Positions 16,185 to 23,128 of a stretch of DNA of 64,000 bases are shown piece after piece (position 1 is the stretch's first letter; each line of letters starts with the position of its first letter). This DNA is from Sphingobacterium sp. JB170 (lineage in GTDB: Bacteria > Bacteroidota > Bacteroidia > Sphingobacteriales > Sphingobacteriaceae). Below the pieces are notes generated by a model, which did no database searches, had not been told where the DNA came from, and saw nothing but the letters and a program-made list of their open reading frames with translations. The stretch is from positions 1 to 64,000 of the forward strand of contig NZ_FUKU01000005.1 in the NCBI RefSeq assembly GCF_900163865.1, given 5' to 3'. Position numbers and translations under genes: made by a program.

Positions 16185-16745
16185 TTAAAAAAAGGGCTTG
16201 CTGCTAGCGAAATGAATGTGTATGATCAAAGCCTCCGGGAATGTCGGGTTTTCCTCCGCATACGAAAAGTAACCCTCTTTTCCTGTAATATGGTAGACAG
16301 CATCCTGTGGGCCATTTAAGAAGTGCCAGTTTGACGGTGCGCCAAGTTTAGTGGCGTAATCTTTTAGCACAGCCGGGGTGTCGTGTTTCGCATCAATGGT
16401 GTCGGATAATATCATTAGACGCTCCTCTTTTTCAAACTCTTTTGCGATGGTCAGCATATTTTTTGCCAACAAAGGACATATCGTAGGACAGCGCGTGAAG
16501 AAAAAGTCTGCCAGACATATCTTGTCCGCTACATCTTCATTGGAAATACAGATACTATCCTGATCCATAAAACGGAATTCAGGTATGCTGTGGTAGATCG
16601 TGTCATTAACCGTCTTGCCATCTTTCTCCATCGAAACAATTTCTTTTTCACCCATAATAGGAAGATTATTGTCATCGCGTTCTTGACCACAAGAGGCGAG
16701 AAAAAATATGCCAAATGGCAGGATTTTGAAAATTTGAAAATACAT
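16185..16745 (-). pseudogene. SCO1/SenC-family pseudogene (partial duplicate of set A)
   Basis: The 5' two thirds repeat the SCO gene at 11747-12391, including lipobox, CPTIC and promoter region. Near 16245 a GGGG run of the parent is GGG here, which shifts the frame after YAEENP; the homology then stops altogether at 16221, before the His-containing GGFDHSGAF region can be completed. The remaining 36 bases to the stop are unrelated. The product would lack the third copper ligand and the C-terminal strand and helix, so it is not functional. A few substitutions versus the parent (for example DQDSICISNEDVADKICL) show that it has been drifting for some time. Confidence 0.88.
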
Positions 16746-16914
16746 TGCTCTCTGCTGCTTTATTAACTTTGCAAAGTTACAACACTATATGGCTTTCGTG
16801 GTTTACTTAAGCGTGCGACGTGTTTAGGTTTTCGTGCATATCGGATGTTGTAAGGTACACTTAAGGTATTCAATCGATATTTAACAGCAATAAAATGTAT
16901 ATTTGGTATTTAAA
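16221..16914. repeat. Direct repeat copy 2: partial SCO plus upstream region
   Basis: Counterpart of 11866-12560 in the same orientation. The end at 16914 runs directly into the leader of the divergent SCO gene at 16935, so this copy probably keeps the original intergenic context, while copy 1 keeps the complete SCO gene and its downstream partners. Confidence 0.9.
16764..16779. promoter_or_regulatory. 16-bp perfect palindrome TAACTTTGCAAAGTTA (second copy)
   Basis: Identical to 12410-12425 despite substitutions just outside it, which may indicate selection or simply shared ancestry. It lies between the dead SCO copy and the live divergent SCO gene, 155 bases from the latter, so it could still control the plus-strand set. 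Confidence 0.45.
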
Positions 16915-16934
16915 ATAGGATAGTATTTATCTTA

Positions 16935-17543
16935 ATGAAATATGTAAGCTTCTCCTTATTCTTAGTTTTGACTATATGCTCCATGGGCTGTCAACAAAAA
17001 AAACTTCCCTATCTCGGCAATCCGGTTACGGAAGGGAGTGAGCTAATTTATCCTAAGATCGATGAATTTAGCATGCTTGATCAGGACAGTATACCCATCT
17101 CTGATCAGAGCCTGATCGGTAAGATCCATATTGCTTCATTTATCTTTTTGTCATGTCCAACCATTTGTCCGCAAATGAACGCGCAGATGAAGGAAGTGTA
17201 CGATGAAACGATGGGAATGGAAGATATTGTTCTTCTGTCTTTCAGTATTGACCCTAAACGCGACACCATTGCGGCATTGAAAGCCTACGCTGACAAGATT
17301 GGGGTAAAAAGTGATAAATGGCATTTTCTATATGGAAGCCCACAAGATGTATTACATCTTGCTGAGAAATCCTATTATGCTATTGCCTATCCGGATAGTA
17401 CGGCCCCTGGCGGATTTACACACAGCGGTGGATTTCTTTTGGTCGATAAGGATTTACATATCCGAGGTGTATACGACGGAACTTCACGCGAGGAAACCAA
17501 GAGATTATTAGCAGATATTGATATTTTACGAAAAGAAAAATAA
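16935..17543 (+). CDS. SCO1/SenC-family protein (set B)
   Basis: A 202-residue lipoprotein (MKYVSFSLFLVLTICSMGC, lipobox Cys19). The SCO motif is CPTIC in FLSCPTICPQMNAQM, and the His ligand is in GGFTHSGGF. FSIDPKRDTIAALKAYA and GVYDGTSREE are also typical. It clearly differs from the set A protein and is a paralogue, not part of the repeat. It heads a plus-strand unit: a CxGxC protein 21 bases downstream, then an AraC regulator and the cytochrome-fused bd-like pair. The probable role is copper delivery or thiol reduction in the envelope; reduction of apocytochrome c Cys in the neighbouring heme proteins is an alternative, since bd-type enzymes contain no copper. Confidence 0.92.
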   Translation: MKYVSFSLFLVLTICSMGCQQKKLPYLGNPVTEGSELIYPKIDEFSMLDQDSIPISDQSLIGKIHIASFIFLSCPTICPQMNAQMKEVYDETMGMEDIVLLSFSIDPKRDTIAALKAYADKIGVKSDKWHFLYGSPQDVLHLAEKSYYAIAYPDSTAPGGFTHSGGFLLVDKDLHIRGVYDGTSREETKRLLADIDILRKEK

Positions 17544-17564
17544 ATTTAATACATTCGCACCATT

Positions 17565-17936
17565 TTGAAAAGATTCATGTACATATCGTTGCTTGTAGCT
17601 GTATTGATACAGTCAACGAGTAGTATGTGGATTTTTGTAGGCTTTCAGCTCAACCGGGACTATATAGAAAGTCAGTTGTGTATCAATAGATTTGATACTA
17701 TTCCAGTATGTAAAGGATCGTGTTATTTAGAGGAAAAAATTAAAGAGGACCAGCAGCATAATGATGCACCTGTGAAACTTAAGTTGCTGGAAGTAACAAT
17801 GATATTATCATTGTTCACTTTAAACGATACGCAGCCTATTCAAACGGATGTTGGAGACCTATTAACCCAATCGGTTTCTACTGCCCCCTTATCAGATGGG
17901 TTTTGCTTTTCTATCTTCAAACCGCCTATTGCCTGA
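17565..17936 (+). CDS. SCO-associated mini-protein with CxGxC motif (set B)
   Basis: A 123-residue protein starting at TTG (MKRFMYISLLVAVLIQS). The alternative ATG at 17577 would remove the MKR that the set A paralogue also has, and that paralogue also begins at TTG. There is one N-terminal membrane segment, then QLCINR, CKGSC and YLEEKIKE, matching the Cys pattern of 11350-11730. The rest is poorly conserved between the two, so the Cys cluster and anchor appear to be the working parts. It follows SCO by 21 bases. It is not a family I can name; a copper-binding or disulfide partner of SCO is inferred from the repeated gene pair. Confidence 0.68.
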   Translation: MKRFMYISLLVAVLIQSTSSMWIFVGFQLNRDYIESQLCINRFDTIPVCKGSCYLEEKIKEDQQHNDAPVKLKLLEVTMILSLFTLNDTQPIQTDVGDLLTQSVSTAPLSDGFCFSIFKPPIA

Positions 17937-17978
17937 TTTAATTGATCTATCGATTATTTAAATTAAGGTAATATTATT

Positions 17979-18851
17979 ATGGTTGTCAAGACAGAAGAAA
18001 TAAGAGTTTTGACACTGGAAGATTTTGAAAGTCCCGATTTAGGTTTTTTCATCACTTCGCTCCAATCTTATAATCAGCATTATTGTAGTCTTTTTTCGTT
18101 GCCAAACCAGCGAAGGTTCTACATGATAATCTTTTTAGAAGATCAAGCCGGAAGGTTTGTTGTAGATCAGTCTTCTACACAAATCCATAAAGGCGAAGTA
18201 TTGAGTGTAAGCCCTACCAGTGTCTGTACATTTGAAATAGATAAACAAGCCAAAGGCTGGATGGTATTGTTTACGGACGCTTTCTTTTCGAAGCGATATA
18301 ACGACAATGTTTTATACGATTTTTCATTTCTGAAAAGTAATAGCGTATGTAAACAGTTGGAGTATACGGAAGATATGCCCCGTTGGCGCATGATGATGGA
18401 CGCAATGTACGATGAATTCAAGCGCTCAGGAGCTGATTCAAGAACGATATTGCGCTCTTACCTGAATATCGTATTGGGTATTATGGAGAGACACAATGGT
18501 ATAGCTGTCGATGCTCCCTATAATAGAGAAAAAGAGAGTAAAGTACGACTGTTTGAACAATTGTTGGAACAGTATTACAGAAGAGAACGATTCCCTTCAT
18601 TTTATGCCGAAAAATTGAACATCTCAACGAATTACCTAAACCGTATCTGTAAAGAACGGCGGAGCAGGAGTGTCGGAGAAGTAATAAGAGACCGAATACT
18701 GATGGAGGCAGAAAGGTTGCTCTATCATACGTTCAAAACGGTTTCGGAAATATCATTTGAACTTGGATTCGACAGTTCTTCTTACTTCATTACTTTTTTT
18801 AAAAAGAAGCATGGACTTAGCCCAGAAGAGTTTAGAAAGACACAGAGATAA
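17979..18851 (+). CDS. AraC-family transcriptional regulator
   Basis: A 290-residue protein with a cupin-like N-terminal sensing domain (IIFLEDQAGRFVVDQSSTQ, then KGEVLSVSPTSVC) and a C-terminal double helix-turn-helix: FPSFYAEKLNISTNYLNRIC, and TVSEISFELGFDSSSYFITF followed by FKKKHGLSPEEFRKTQR. Similar regulators in Bacteroidota act on redox or efflux genes, but the effector is not visible. It lies between the SCO/CxGxC pair (42 bases upstream) and the bd-like genes (230 bases downstream, beyond a terminator), all on plus, so both are candidate targets. Full length with both recognition helices present. Confidence 0.9.
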   Translation: MVVKTEEIRVLTLEDFESPDLGFFITSLQSYNQHYCSLFSLPNQRRFYMIIFLEDQAGRFVVDQSSTQIHKGEVLSVSPTSVCTFEIDKQAKGWMVLFTDAFFSKRYNDNVLYDFSFLKSNSVCKQLEYTEDMPRWRMMMDAMYDEFKRSGADSRTILRSYLNIVLGIMERHNGIAVDAPYNREKESKVRLFEQLLEQYYRRERFPSFYAEKLNISTNYLNRICKERRSRSVGEVIRDRILMEAERLLYHTFKTVSEISFELGFDSSSYFITFFKKKHGLSPEEFRKTQR

Positions 18852-18878
18852 AGGTAATATCTCCATTGAATTAATTTA

Positions 18879-18909
18879 AGCGGTTCCAGTTAGTTGGGAC
18901 TGCTTTTTT
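18879..18909 (+). terminator. Rho-independent terminator after araC
   Basis: Arms AGCGGTTCC and GGGACTGCT (seven of nine pairs) with an 8-base loop are followed by six T. It separates the regulator from the bd-like operon. Confidence 0.65.
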
Positions 18910-19081
18910 GTTATATGCGGCAATCCATTTCTCCAAAATAGAAGCAGTTACGAATAGCTAAACTATTATCCTGTAAACCGCATAATTCTGTTCCAAAAAC
19001 AGAAGCGTTTCGCACCTATATTTCCTCCGCTCTTCGCCGTAATGTCGGAATTTTATCAAAAAAAATAAACGAGAGAGATTT

Positions 19082-20554
19082 ATGGATTTTCCAATGTTCC
19101 ACTTGGACTGGTTAAATGACCGGTTTTTAATAGCGGTCATCGCTATCATCCACGTTATGATTAACCACGGCCTTGCTGTAGGTTTTATTCCCTATATCAC
19201 CTGGTTGGAATACAAAGGTGTTAAGAACGCACCGACTGATCAGATTTCGGATAGTAAATGGGATACACTTATTTACAATAAAATGAAGGTGGCGTTTATC
19301 ATCACTACGACAATCGGTGCCATGACGGGAGTAGGTATCTGGTTCTCCGTAGCATTAGTCAGTCCAAGTTCGATAGGCAGCTTGATCCGAGTGTTTTATT
19401 GGGCATGGTTTACCGAATGGGTTGTTTTCGTAACGGAAGTGGTGCTCATTATGATTTATTACTTGACATGGAAGAACTCCAATAAATCACTGAATGCAAA
19501 GCTAAAACACATTCGATTCGGTGTATTTCTGAGTATTGCATCTTGGATTACGATGGTTATTATTGTATCAATCCTCGGTTTTATGATGGATCCGGGGAAC
19601 TGGAATGCCGATAAAAGTTTGTTGAACGGGTTTACTAACCCCATTTATATCCCTCAATTGGCATTTCGTACACCAGTAGCTATGTTGGTAGGTGGAATAT
19701 TTGGTATGCTATTAACCACCATTTTTTCTAAGAAAGGCTCCGAAATACGGATTCTGGCAATCAAGTATGCAGGGCGATGGGTTCTGTTTTGGACAGCATT
19801 TGCGATTGCAGGAGCGGTATATTATTGGAATGTGATGCCGGAGGCGATGAAGGCCAATATGAGTACCGCAGTAGGTTCTATGGATTTCGAAGAATACTAT
19901 GACCTGTTGAAATACTTTATTATCGGAGCAGCATCGTTGTCCATCGTTCTGGCATTTTGGGCTATTTTCAAACCCAAGAAAGTTAGTTTCGGTCTTGTGA
20001 TGATACCATGCCTTTTTGTTTTCGGCTTTTTAGGAATATTCGAGCGAGTCAGGGAATTTGTTCGGAAACCCTACGTAATTGGTAATTATATGTATTCAAA
20101 TTTGCTTCGTGAGGAAGATTACCCATTGTACAAAAAAGATGGGATACTAAAGCATGCTACATACACATCTGTTCATGAGATTACGCCCGATAATAAAGTC
20201 ATGGCCGGACGGGACGTTTTTATGCTGACCTGTAGCCGATGCCACACGACCAATGGTGTCAATTCTATCGTAGATGTTTTCGAAAACATGTATGGCAAGG
20301 ATAAGCCTTTGAACGAACAAGCTATGGCGAGCTATATACCGGGTATGCATCAAGGGCGGGCATTTATGCCGCCATTTCCGGGAAATAAAAAAGAACTGGA
20401 AGCGCTGGTTGCCTACATTAAGCAGTTACAGAGCTCAGGCGAATCATTGCAAGGCGCACAGACTGACGGCGTTGCCGTCAATGCAGACAATGCGGTAGAC
20501 GCTGTTGCGAAGCGTATAGAGGCGGAAAAAGAACAAGAAAGCGAAAACAACTAA
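19082..20554 (+). CDS. bd-superfamily-like membrane protein fused to cytochrome c (subunit 1)
   Basis: A 490-residue protein with eight predicted membrane helices (to about residue 330) and a C-terminal monoheme cytochrome c domain: CSRCH at residues 384-388 and a candidate axial Met at 429 in AFMPPFPG. The first helix has HVMINHGLAVGF, reminiscent of the CydA heme-b His. I see no quinol-oxidase GRQPW signature. Cytochrome-bd-superfamily branches with fused heme c are known from genome surveys and are mostly uncharacterised; they may take or give electrons via cytochrome c and not quinol. At the helix where many relatives have His, this protein reads QLAFRTPVAM. It starts 13 bases before its partner subunit. 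Inner membrane; the reaction is unknown. Confidence 0.78.
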   Translation: MDFPMFHLDWLNDRFLIAVIAIIHVMINHGLAVGFIPYITWLEYKGVKNAPTDQISDSKWDTLIYNKMKVAFIITTTIGAMTGVGIWFSVALVSPSSIGSLIRVFYWAWFTEWVVFVTEVVLIMIYYLTWKNSNKSLNAKLKHIRFGVFLSIASWITMVIIVSILGFMMDPGNWNADKSLLNGFTNPIYIPQLAFRTPVAMLVGGIFGMLLTTIFSKKGSEIRILAIKYAGRWVLFWTAFAIAGAVYYWNVMPEAMKANMSTAVGSMDFEEYYDLLKYFIIGAASLSIVLAFWAIFKPKKVSFGLVMIPCLFVFGFLGIFERVREFVRKPYVIGNYMYSNLLREEDYPLYKKDGILKHATYTSVHEITPDNKVMAGRDVFMLTCSRCHTTNGVNSIVDVFENMYGKDKPLNEQAMASYIPGMHQGRAFMPPFPGNKKELEALVAYIKQLQSSGESLQGAQTDGVAVNADNAVDAVAKRIEAEKEQESENN

Positions 20555-20567
20555 GATTTTTATATAC

Positions 20568-21899
20568 ATGTTATTACAGATAAACACACCAGTACCAAAA
20601 GATATTCCATTGGATTTACCCCTGCCCGAGTGGTTGTTGGTAACACTATTGATCGTATCTTTTTTATTTCACATTGTCTTTATCAACTTGATGGTAGGTG
20701 GTAGTATAGTCACCCTTTGGGCACAGATCAGAGGTTTAAAAGAAAAACAATATGATATATTCGCCTATGAAATTGCTAAGACCATCACGGTCAATAAAAG
20801 TATAGCGGTTGTGCTTGGTGTTGCACCTCTCCTGAGTATTAACACCCTTTACACCGTATATTTTTACTCCGCAAATGCCCTGACAGGCTTTGCCTGGATC
20901 ATGATTATCCCCTTGGTTACGATTGCGTTTTTGCTGACTTACCTGCATAAGTATACATGGGAAACCATGAAGAATCACAAAGCTTTGCACATTGGTATCA
21001 TTGCGCTGTCTGTAGCCATATTCTTATTTATTCCATTGATATTTTTGACGAATGTGAACCTGATGATGTTTCCCGAGAAGTGGGGAGCCGTCAAGGGATT
21101 CCTGAGTGCACTGGTTTTGCCTAATGTGTTCCCGAGGTATTTTGAGTTCTTAGGTGCCTGTATCGCTGTAACGGGTATATTCATTGTATGGTACAACGGA
21201 CGTAGGAATTATCCATTCGAGGAAATCTATATTTCATTGACAAGAGCTCAAGTCAAGCGGGTCGGTTACCACATTGCGTTGATTGGGCTGGCCGCTCAGA
21301 TTGTATTTGGAGCGATTGTCTTGATGACCTTGCCCGCAAAAGGCGTAAGTTTTGAAGTCATTGAAATTATGGGGGTAGCTGGTGGACTGCTCGTACTGGC
21401 ACTTTGGTGGATATGGAAAACAATAAAGGATACTGACGAGCGTCTCGATAAGCATTTTTGGAAAATTACCATCGCTATGCTTGCCTTTATGATTTGTTAT
21501 GGAGGCAGCAGACAGATGTACCGTCATAATGCGCTGGATAAGCACCAGAAGATGGTGGCAGCACATACAGCCTCGTTTCAAGCGATGAGCAAAGAAGCAC
21601 GGGAAAACTATGTTGAGGAAGAGGGAGCTTTAGTAATCGACGAGTCATTAGGTGATTTAGCAAAAGGGACAGCACTATTTCAAGCAAGTTGTGCAGGATG
21701 TCACCAAATGGATCAACAACTGGTAGGACCACCAATCAAAGAAATGAAACAGATCTATGAGGGAGATGAGGCTAAGTTGATCGCTTGGATAAAAGCACCG
21801 GGAAGAAAACGTCAGGAACTTATGCAGATGCCCGGCTTTCCTCAGATCCCAGACGAGGATTTAAAAGAAATTGCGAAGTACATTCTTTCTGTTGAATAA
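20568..21899 (+). CDS. bd-superfamily-like membrane protein fused to cytochrome c (subunit 2)
   Basis: A 443-residue protein with eight predicted helices and a C-terminal heme c domain: CAGCH at residues 375-379 and a candidate axial Met at 421 in MPGFPQI. Helix 1 contains FLFHIVFINLMVGGS, the CydA-like FH-x-x-F-x-N-L pattern. Helix 5 reads PRYFEFLGACIAV where relatives commonly have PR-x-x-H. The helix-plus-cytochrome layout equals that of subunit 1, so the pair probably forms a heterodimer of homologous halves, each with its own heme c. The start is 13 bases after subunit 1, and a 35-codon membrane peptide follows 16 bases downstream. Family placement is by pattern only; electron donor, acceptor and product need biochemistry. 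Confidence 0.78.
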   Translation: MLLQINTPVPKDIPLDLPLPEWLLVTLLIVSFLFHIVFINLMVGGSIVTLWAQIRGLKEKQYDIFAYEIAKTITVNKSIAVVLGVAPLLSINTLYTVYFYSANALTGFAWIMIIPLVTIAFLLTYLHKYTWETMKNHKALHIGIIALSVAIFLFIPLIFLTNVNLMMFPEKWGAVKGFLSALVLPNVFPRYFEFLGACIAVTGIFIVWYNGRRNYPFEEIYISLTRAQVKRVGYHIALIGLAAQIVFGAIVLMTLPAKGVSFEVIEIMGVAGGLLVLALWWIWKTIKDTDERLDKHFWKITIAMLAFMICYGGSRQMYRHNALDKHQKMVAAHTASFQAMSKEARENYVEEEGALVIDESLGDLAKGTALFQASCAGCHQMDQQLVGPPIKEMKQIYEGDEAKLIAWIKAPGRKRQELMQMPGFPQIPDEDLKEIAKYILSVE

Positions 21900-21915
21900 G
21901 TTACAGAAGAATACC

Positions 21916-22023
21916 ATGATCAACGAAAAAGAAAGAACCTTACAAACGAGAATAGTTGATGCCATACTCATCGGTTGTATGACATTAAAAATCGCTTACA
22001 TACTATTTAATCTGTTTTTTTAA
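21916..22023 (+). CDS. CydX-sized single-helix membrane peptide
   Basis: A 35-codon frame, ATG 21916 to TAA 22021-22023, beginning MINEKERTLQTRIVDAIL and ending in a hydrophobic stretch with one Cys. It has a charged cytosolic-type N-terminus and one helix of about 18-20 residues. Position (16 bases after the second bd-like subunit) and size match CydX/CbdX, the short helix needed for stability of cytochrome bd. I find no direct CydX sequence motif, so the equation is positional. It overlaps nothing else and is followed 6 bases later by another small membrane protein. Confidence 0.45.
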   Translation: MINEKERTLQTRIVDAILIGCMTLKIAYILFNLFF

Positions 22024-22029
22024 AGTCTT

Positions 22030-22296
22030 ATGATACGTAACATACCCAAAATTAAAACGACATTTTTACTCGTACTTACCATACTGGCATCGCTACTCTT
22101 TGCGGTGCTATGGTACACGGAAAAAGAACCTCGGATTTGGATTCTTTTTATCGGACTTGTATTTGGCGTAATAGCCATTTTAGCACAGTGTCTCAATCTA
22201 ATTTTTATAACGATTTTCACTGCTAAAATGCCCGAAGTCGGTTACAAAGAAAATGATAGAAACAAAACGTACGAGTTTATTCGAGGGCTTTACTAA
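22030..22296 (+). CDS. Small two-helix membrane protein
   Basis: An 88-residue protein with helices at about 11-28 (TTFLLVLTILASLLFAVLWY) and 36-62 (WILFIGLVFGVIAILAQCLN), then a short polar tail. No family recognised. It starts 6 bases after the CydX-sized frame and is the last plus-strand gene of the bd-like unit, so it is likely an accessory or assembly factor of that complex. Two-helix proteins of this kind with little sequence signal are also common as unrelated ICE cargo. Confidence 0.55.
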   Translation: MIRNIPKIKTTFLLVLTILASLLFAVLWYTEKEPRIWILFIGLVFGVIAILAQCLNLIFITIFTAKMPEVGYKENDRNKTYEFIRGLY

Positions 22297-22332
22297 AATT
22301 AATATGCAAAGTGGACACGAATAAGAGAACCT

Positions 22333-22746
22333 TCAGATCACTTTGCCCATTCCTCTTGATTTTGGCCAAACGGGCTCAAAACCATATTGAGCATATAAAT
22401 CATAGGCATTTCCGTCTGCAATAAGATTTACGTAGCAGGACGATGGCAGTTCACGTTCGATAAAATCATTTAGCATCTGCATGATACGCTTTCCCAATCC
22501 TTTTTTCTGATGGGCGGGTAATACGCATATATCCACTATTTGGCAATGGCAGCCACCATCGCCAACCAATCTTCCCATACCTATCACTTCGTTTTGGTTG
22601 TTTGTGTCTAATACGATGACACTGCAAAGTGAATTTCTTAGCGCTATTGTTGCAGCTTTTTCCGACTTTGGAAAAAGCCCGCAAGTCTCTCTTAAAAATC
22701 GGTACTTCTCCACCGTTGGAGAGTCGTAAACAGCTTTGTATGTCAT
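22333..22746 (-). CDS. GNAT-family N-acetyltransferase
   Basis: A 137-residue single-domain protein. Motif A of the GNAT fold is visible as VDICVLPAHQKKGLGKRIMQ (the acetyl-CoA pyrophosphate loop Q-x-x-G-x-G/K), preceded by VIGMGRLVGDGGC on strand 4 and followed by YDLYAQYGFEPV at the C-terminus. It transfers acetyl from acetyl-CoA to an amine; the substrate is unknown. It is convergent with the bd-like unit (36 bases apart) and reads in the same direction as the integrase. The start ATG 22746 is preceded by an in-frame stop five codons upstream, so the N-terminus is well fixed. Confidence 0.88.
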   Translation of the reverse strand: MTYKAVYDSPTVEKYRFLRETCGLFPKSEKAATIALRNSLCSVIVLDTNNQNEVIGMGRLVGDGGCHCQIVDICVLPAHQKKGLGKRIMQMLNDFIERELPSSCYVNLIADGNAYDLYAQYGFEPVWPKSRGMGKVI

Positions 22747-22887
22747 ATTTATCAGCTTTGCTTAAAAAATCTATTCGAGTACTATCACATGGTCCGGGGG
22801 TTATATTACTTGCAGGAAAATTAATCACCGTAGTTAATGCTTTGGATAATAATTGTTCTAATTTGGGTGAACGCCTAAAAATGAAAA

Positions 22888-23049
22888 TCATCTTCTACGT
22901 CTTTTTGGCGTTGTCGTAGTCCATATAAATATAAACCACATACCAAAAGCTACGGCAAATCCTATCCACGGTGTTTTCATAGATAAGGCTGCAAAGAATC
23001 CAACCGTTGCAATGATACAGGTAATAAAAAACCAAACTACATTTTTCAT
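22888..23049 (-). CDS. 53-residue membrane mini-protein
   Basis: The frame ATG 23049 to TGA 22888 reads MKNVVWFFITCIIATVGFFA, then a second hydrophobic stretch (TPWIGFAVAFGMWFIFIW) and a basic end TTTTPKRRRR. Two short helices with a strongly positive C-terminus is a coherent membrane-protein design, and the opposite strand shows nothing as good. It lies 80 bases before the integrase stop. No family recognised; such mini-proteins are common in Bacteroidetes mobile elements. Confidence 0.6.
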   Translation of the reverse strand: MKNVVWFFITCIIATVGFFAALSMKTPWIGFAVAFGMWFIFIWTTTTPKRRRR

Positions 23050-23128
23050 CGTTAGTCAAATTTACATGTTTAAATACTTAGAACGAATTACATGGAAAAA
23101 ATATTCCCATGTAATTCATTCTATTTTA

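Noticed and set aside
18958-19149. Minus-strand frame upstream of the bd-like genes
   Set aside because: It runs into the start of the first bd-like subunit and has no family motifs; the region is a leader.
22306-22346. GCAAAGTG/CACTTTGC inverted repeat at the end of the GNAT gene
   Set aside because: 8-bp arms with 25 bases between and no T-run. One arm lies in coding sequence; chance is likely, though a weak convergent terminator cannot be excluded.
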